From contig CP036279.1 in assembly GCA_007748055.1 (NCBI GenBank), positions 558,001 to 622,000 on the forward strand: a stretch of DNA of 64,000 nucleotides, read 5' to 3'. Shown in pieces: positions 59,865 through 64,000 of the stretch; within the stretch, counting starts at the first letter, position 1; every line of letters starts with the position of its first letter. This DNA comes from Kolteria novifilia (GTDB lineage Bacteria > Planctomycetota > Planctomycetia > Kolteriales > Kolteriaceae). The translations under genes were made by a program, and so were the position numbers. The notes beneath the pieces are model-generated. The model had not been told where the DNA came from. It did no database searches and saw only the letters and a program-made list of their open reading frames with translations.

Positions 59865-62006
59865 TCACCAGCCAATGGGCACCCGGTCACTTCCGAAGAG
59901 ACCGTCGATCCGTCCACAGACGTCGGCTCGTTTCGCGGTGGCGCTCCGGATGGTCTCCACGGCATCGCGAAGCATGGGAGATTCCGGGCTCGCGAGGTCG
60001 ACATCGCGGAGTCGCCGGTGGGCCTCGTGAAGGAGGCGATGTGTCTCACGTAGCTCGCTGAGGATCGGCATGATCTCAGCCGGATCGCCCAGCAGCGAGG
60101 CTCGTCGAGTAAGCTCCTCTCGTTGTTGCTGAAGCCGGCTTCGCGTCGCGGGATCGGTTGTCGTTTCGTCCGCGAGCTCCAAGAGCGTCAGTCGATCGAA
60201 CAGCTCGGCTGGCGAGACGTTGATGCTGACACTCGTCGTTTGCGGGACCGAACTCGTCAGCGTTTCAAGGACCATCGCGATCTCGGCGAAGAGGCCGCCC
60301 CAGTCGCCGCGTTGCGTCTGCCGGAAGAGTCGCATCGTGGGATACCATGGGGAGTCGGCCCGCTCGAGCATGAACCGCCAATCGCACGCGATCGGGAGTG
60401 CGACCCAGACCGGAACGCCCAGGGCGCCCGCCAAGTGCGGAATCGCCGAGTCGGACGTGATGATCAAGTCGAGCTGGGAGGCGATCGCCGCCGTGTCCAT
60501 GAAGGGTCCCGACGACTCGTCGACGTCGAGGCCGAGATCGACGATTGGCCAAGTTTGGGAGAACTGATCGAGCTGGTCGCGGCCGTGTCCCTTTTGAAGG
60601 TTGATGAGCGTGATCCCAGGGACGCGCGAGAGTGGCTCGAAGGCTGCCAGTGGGATGGAGCGATCGGCGTCCTCGCGAAAGTCAGGGTTACCCTGCCAGG
60701 CGATCCCGACCCGAAAACCGCTCTTGGGAAGCCTCGTCGCCCAGTGGTCGACAAGCTCGTCGCGGGGAAACAAGTAGGGGATGGGAACGGGAATCGACTC
60801 CAGCGTCGTCTTGAAGATTCGGGGAAGACTCAACAGGGGAGCATGGACATCGAAGTGAGGCAACGGTTCCCCCTGCGGGATCAATTGATCGATCCCCGGC
60901 GTCAGCCGCAAGAGAGGGGTCAACTCCGGTTGGCACTCCACGAGCACGCGCGCCCCTTGTTGTTTGACCAAGAGCGCGTAGCGGAGGAACTGCAGCGTGT
61001 CTCCGATTCCACGTTCCGCATGGAGCAGGATCGTTTGTCCGCGAAGTGATGAACCATCCCAAAACGGTTGGGAGAATGGCCGCATCGGGGCGTGGGCCCA
61101 GCGCCACTCGTACTCCTCGAACCCTTTCTCAAGATCCCCCAGTAAGAGTCGCATTTGGGCGGCGTTGAAGCGGGCGTCGGGATATTTGGGAATTAGCTCG
61201 CATGCCTTGTCGTAGCTTTCGAGTGCTTCTTGAATTCGTCCGCACTTTTGCAGTGCCGCGCCGAGACTGTTGAGGGCCGGGGCGAAGTCCTGTTGGAGTT
61301 CCAAGGACTTTCGCAGATAGGGAAGCGCTTGTTCGGGCTCTCCCTGACTGGTGAGCATCACGCCGATATTGTGGTGTGTCTCCGCGCTGTTGGGGTCCAT
61401 CTGCAACGAGCGATTTAGGCAAGCGGCGGCCTCCTCGAACCGCATTGCGTTGACGTACGCCGCGCCAAGATTGCACTGGGCATCGGCCGAGTTGGGCTGT
61501 AGGTCGACCACCGTCTGGAAGTGAGACATCGCTCGGTCCATTTGCCCGAGCGTGGTCAACAGTTGGCCCATGAACTCGTGGATCGGGACCGACTTGGGAT
61601 CGAGGCGCAGCGCGTCCTCAAGGGAGGCGAGCGACTCCTGCCAGCGTCCGCACGACGCGTAGATCCGCCCAAGCTGGAAGCGAGCGTCGGTGAAGTTCGG
61701 CGTGAGGGCCAGGCAGTCGTTCAGCGCCTGGATCGCTTCGTCGAAGCTCCCTTGCCCGGCGAGGGTTAGCCCGAGTTGAAAGTGAGCCTGGGGGTTCCCT
61801 CGGTGGGCTCGGACCACGTCCCGCAACCGTGCGATGGCCTGATCGAGATCGCCCCGCTGGCGGGCGACCATGGCGAGCATGAACGGGATCTCGCTGTTGT
61901 TGGGATCCTCGCGTTGGGCCTCTTCAAGAAGCCGTTCGGCTTCGTTGACTTCGCCCGACTGGAGGTACATGAAGCCACGCGCGGCTTTGCTGAGAGCCTG
62001 GGTCAT
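59865..62006 (-). CDS. TPR protein with glycosyltransferase-like domain and DUF6165-like tail
   Basis: 713 residues. Residues ~1-300 are tandem tetratricopeptide repeats ('FMYLQSGEVNEAERLLEEAQ', 'RFQLGRIYASCGRWQESLAS', 'LNSLGAALQKCGRIQEALES'). Residues ~310-590 resemble a GT-B glycosyltransferase (GT9/GT41-like) core ('ILLHAERGIGDTLQFLRYAL', 'RVGIAWQGNPDFREDADRSI', 'LIITSDSAIPHLAGALGVPV'). The C-terminal ~110 residues have 'INVSPAELFDRLTLLELADE', like DUF6165. It looks like an O-glycosyltransferase or adaptor, probably cytoplasmic. I start at the ATG at 62006; a TTG ten codons earlier (62036) is possible. It heads the vgrG-containing gene run. Glycosylation of the VgrG or effector proteins is speculative. 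Confidence 0.75.
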   Translation of the reverse strand: MTQALSKAARGFMYLQSGEVNEAERLLEEAQREDPNNSEIPFMLAMVARQRGDLDQAIARLRDVVRAHRGNPQAHFQLGLTLAGQGSFDEAIQALNDCLALTPNFTDARFQLGRIYASCGRWQESLASLEDALRLDPKSVPIHEFMGQLLTTLGQMDRAMSHFQTVVDLQPNSADAQCNLGAAYVNAMRFEEAAACLNRSLQMDPNSAETHHNIGVMLTSQGEPEQALPYLRKSLELQQDFAPALNSLGAALQKCGRIQEALESYDKACELIPKYPDARFNAAQMRLLLGDLEKGFEEYEWRWAHAPMRPFSQPFWDGSSLRGQTILLHAERGIGDTLQFLRYALLVKQQGARVLVECQPELTPLLRLTPGIDQLIPQGEPLPHFDVHAPLLSLPRIFKTTLESIPVPIPYLFPRDELVDHWATRLPKSGFRVGIAWQGNPDFREDADRSIPLAAFEPLSRVPGITLINLQKGHGRDQLDQFSQTWPIVDLGLDVDESSGPFMDTAAIASQLDLIITSDSAIPHLAGALGVPVWVALPIACDWRFMLERADSPWYPTMRLFRQTQRGDWGGLFAEIAMVLETLTSSVPQTTSVSINVSPAELFDRLTLLELADETTTDPATRSRLQQQREELTRRASLLGDPAEIMPILSELRETHRLLHEAHRRLRDVDLASPESPMLRDAVETIRSATAKRADVCGRIDGLFGSDRVPIGW

Positions 62007-62145
62007 GATGGAGGAGCTTCCGCGGTCAATGGTCAACCTTGTCCGATGGCCCGGTTACTATACGAGTCAATGACGGGCATTGTTAGCGCCTCGTCACCAC
62101 GAGGCCAGGGGGTCGGCGAAAGTCCCCACGGGAGTGCGTTCCGGG

Positions 62146-63390
62146 ATGGATTGGGATGTCGCGGTCATCGGAGCGGGGGCGGCGGGGTTGCTCGCCGCGA
62201 CGCGTGCCGCCGAGAGGGGCAAGCGGACGATCTTGCTCGAGAAAAACCGCAAGCCGGGGGTGAAGATCCTCATCTCCGGGGGAACTCGCTGCAACCTGAC
62301 CCATGCCACCGACGCGCGGGGCATCGTCAAGGCCTTCGGCAACTCCGGCAAGTTCCTGCACGGGGCGCTCGCGGCCCTCTCTCCCCAAGACGTCATCAAA
62401 CTCGTCGAGAACGAGGGCGTCGCGACAAAGAGAGAGGCGACCGGCAAGATCTTCCCCGCCAGTGACCGTGCTCTCGATGTTCAGCGGGCCCTCCTCGGAC
62501 GACTGACTCGCAGCGGCGCGGCCCTTTCGCTCGACAATACCCTGGAGGACATCGATCGTGCGGGAGAGGCGTTCGTGCTGCGAACCTCAAGCGGGCTCGT
62601 GATCGCGCGCAGTGTCATCGTGACGACGGGCGGGATGTCCTACCCGGGCTGTGGGACGACCGGCGACGGCTACCGCTGGGCGAAATCCTTCGGGCATCGC
62701 GTGGTGACGCCACGCCCGGCACTCGTCCCGGTGATGATCGACGATGCCAAGCTGAGGGACCTCAAGGGAATCACGATTGAGGATGTCGCCGTCCGTCTTC
62801 TCGATACCAGGGCGGCATCGCGGAAGAAGGGGATCTTGGGTCAGGATCGCGGGTCGTTGCTCTTCACGCACTTCGGCCTCTCGGGGCCAGTGATCCTCGA
62901 CATGAGTCGAGCGATCAGCGCTCATGCGACCCCGAAACAGTTGCGGATTCTCTGCGACTTCCTCCCCGAGACGAACCTGGAGAGCCTCGAGTCACGTCTG
63001 CGGTCCGAGACGTTGGCCAACGGCAAACGCTCGTTGACGGTAATGCTCGGCGAGTTGCTCCCGCGTCGGCTCGTCGAACTTCTCGTGGAGAAGGCGGGCG
63101 TTCCTTCCGAGCGGCGGCTCGCGGAGTTGACTCGTGGGGAACGTCGCGCCGTGGTGGAGAGGATAAAGTCGCTCGAGCTGCCCGTCGAGTCGACCAAGGG
63201 ATTCGCGAAGGCCGAGGTCACCGCCGGAGGGGTCTCGCTTGCCGAGGTCGATTCACGCGACATGCAAAGCAAGCTGGTTAAGGGACTCTACTGGGCGGGC
63301 GAGGTGCTCGACCTCGACGGGCGCATCGGAGGATTCAACTTCCAGGCCGCCTTCAGCACCGGTTGGCTCGCGGGGGAGAAGGTCGAGTGA
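62146..63390 (+). CDS. HI0933/YhiN-family FAD-binding protein
   Basis: 414 residues. A flavoprotein of the HI0933 (aminoacetone oxidase-like) family. FAD dinucleotide-binding motif 'DVAVIGAGAAGLLAATRAAE', the family signature 'KILISGGTRCNLTHA', then 'SVIVTTGGMSYPGCGTTGDG', 'LFTHFGLSGPVILDMSRAI' and the C-terminal 'LYWAGEVLDLDGRIGGFNFQ', all typical. Substrate unknown. I start at the ATG at 62146 (gggag about 11 bases upstream) rather than at 62080, since homology begins there. Divergent from the TPR gene. Confidence 0.92.
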   Translation: MDWDVAVIGAGAAGLLAATRAAERGKRTILLEKNRKPGVKILISGGTRCNLTHATDARGIVKAFGNSGKFLHGALAALSPQDVIKLVENEGVATKREATGKIFPASDRALDVQRALLGRLTRSGAALSLDNTLEDIDRAGEAFVLRTSSGLVIARSVIVTTGGMSYPGCGTTGDGYRWAKSFGHRVVTPRPALVPVMIDDAKLRDLKGITIEDVAVRLLDTRAASRKKGILGQDRGSLLFTHFGLSGPVILDMSRAISAHATPKQLRILCDFLPETNLESLESRLRSETLANGKRSLTVMLGELLPRRLVELLVEKAGVPSERRLAELTRGERRAVVERIKSLELPVESTKGFAKAEVTAGGVSLAEVDSRDMQSKLVKGLYWAGEVLDLDGRIGGFNFQAAFSTGWLAGEKVE

Positions 63391-63488
63391 GCGAGCACGC
63401 CCGCTTCGTCAACCGCTCTCCTTCGGGTGCCATTGGCTGCTTGTCATCCATTGCCAAGGGATAGGCCAACATCAGTTGGAACAGAGTC

Positions 63489-64000
63489 CTAATTCGCGTA
63501 GAGGATGTTGAAGTAGGCGGTGACGTCGCTCGGCTTGGCATCGTTGACCGGGTCGAGTTGGTAGCGGTGATTGACGCCGATCTTCCACTTCCAATGACTG
63601 GTGACGCCGCCGATCGGAAAGAGAATCGCGGCATCGTTGTTGACGCGGACGGCTTGCTCGCTGTTGAAGTCGGGAAAAGCGGTGCCGGACCACTCGATGC
63701 GGGCACTCTCGCCGATCAGACGCCGGTATTCTCCCTCCAGTAGCCAACCACTTCGCAGCTCGTTGGGCGTCTCGGCCTCTTGCGTATAGACGACTTGGGA
63801 GAGGGTCGGGCCGGTGCGGACCAAGAGCCGTTCCTCGAGTCGGTCGATGAAACGGTAGCCCAACCCCGAGGAGGAGACATTTCGGATGATGACCTGGGCC
63901 GCTTGGTCATGCTCGAGGTCATCCTTGCCATAGACGACCCAACGGCCGCGCAGATTGCGATCGAGCGTTACTTGCGCGACGGCCCGTTGATTGAGGTCGG
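63489..64000 (-). CDS. DUF481 (YdiY-like) outer-membrane protein, 3' part
   Basis: The visible part, about 169 codons, runs off the right edge without a start. It has alternating polar/aromatic strands of a small beta-barrel ('RNVSSSGLGYRFIDRLEERL', 'WLLEGEYRRLIGESARIEWS', 'SHWKWKIGVNHRYQLDPVND') ending 'AYFNILYAN'. The segment 'GLGYRFIDRLEERLLVRTGP' is typical of DUF481 proteins, which include the salt-induced YdiY of E. coli. Role in the outer membrane is unknown. The 98 bp between it and the convergent flavoprotein gene hold nothing recognisable. Confidence 0.78.
   Translation of the reverse strand, partial: DLNQRAVAQVTLDRNLRGRWVVYGKDDLEHDQAAQVIIRNVSSSGLGYRFIDRLEERLLVRTGPTLSQVVYTQEAETPNELRSGWLLEGEYRRLIGESARIEWSGTAFPDFNSEQAVRVNNDAAILFPIGGVTSHWKWKIGVNHRYQLDPVNDAKPSDVTAYFNILYAN

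Noticed and set aside
47128-62006. A complete type VI secretion gene cluster
   Set aside because: Only VgrG-type spike genes and satellites are present; no TssB/C sheath, Hcp, TssK/F/G, ClpV or membrane-complex gene is seen, so I call it an accessory spike/effector cluster.

Overview
The window reads as a chromosomal segment of a GC-rich member of the Planctomycetes. The giant surface protein opens with a planctomycete-type 'LEALEPRETPT' export segment, menaquinone is made by the futalosine route (mqnA, mqnC), there is a Cys-rich secreted protein of planctomycete flavour, and the long intergenic spaces carry palindromic dispersed repeats. The phylum call is inference; no rRNA or tRNA gene was found.

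Layout. 1-2749 is a decayed defence patch: an AbiEi/AbiEii type IV toxin-antitoxin pair on the minus strand (toxin cut by the window edge), then a 5'-truncated hsdM remnant and a C-terminally truncated DUF1016 nuclease gene. 3519-17306 is a polymorphic-toxin locus: a 4216-residue surface protein with a fibro-slime/PA14-like domain, three exact-length 372-residue modules (a beta-propeller nested inside an SdrD-type B domain), cadherin-like/Ig domains, an RHS shell and a 135-residue GIY-YIG-like nuclease tip. A DUF4240 protein follows as candidate immunity gene. 17402-23427 is a transposon dump: an orphan rhs fragment, a complete three-gene IS66 element, and an ISBst12-type IS66 element followed directly by a 5'-truncated second copy.

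24011-31946 is mostly housekeeping: a hybrid histidine kinase with two receivers, cardiolipin synthase, mtnA, alanine dehydrogenase, and a YbaK-type editing protein. 31947-36823 is accessory: a repeat-rich gap, an unrecognised 260-residue protein, a tight three-gene operon (small helical protein, HEXXH putative metalloprotease, dCTP deaminase) that I consider the best candidate for an undescribed defence system, and an orphan ribbon-helix-helix regulator. 36960-46913 returns to core metabolism: ppk, purQ, a 2Fe-2S ferredoxin, mqnC and mqnA on the minus strand; then an NDH-2-like dehydrogenase fused to a cyclic-nucleotide-binding domain, an OprP-like porin and the Cys-rich secreted protein on the plus strand.

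47128-62006 is a same-strand cluster around three tandem, very long VgrG proteins, each with a membrane-helix-rich block between the gp5-like OB fold and a C-terminal beta-repeat region. They are flanked by two different C39-like cysteine peptidases, a DUF6931-like protein, a coiled-coil protein and a TPR/glycosyltransferase-like protein. No contractile sheath, tube or baseplate gene is in the window, so the delivery machine must lie elsewhere. The window closes with a HI0933-type flavoprotein and the 3' part of a DUF481 outer-membrane protein.
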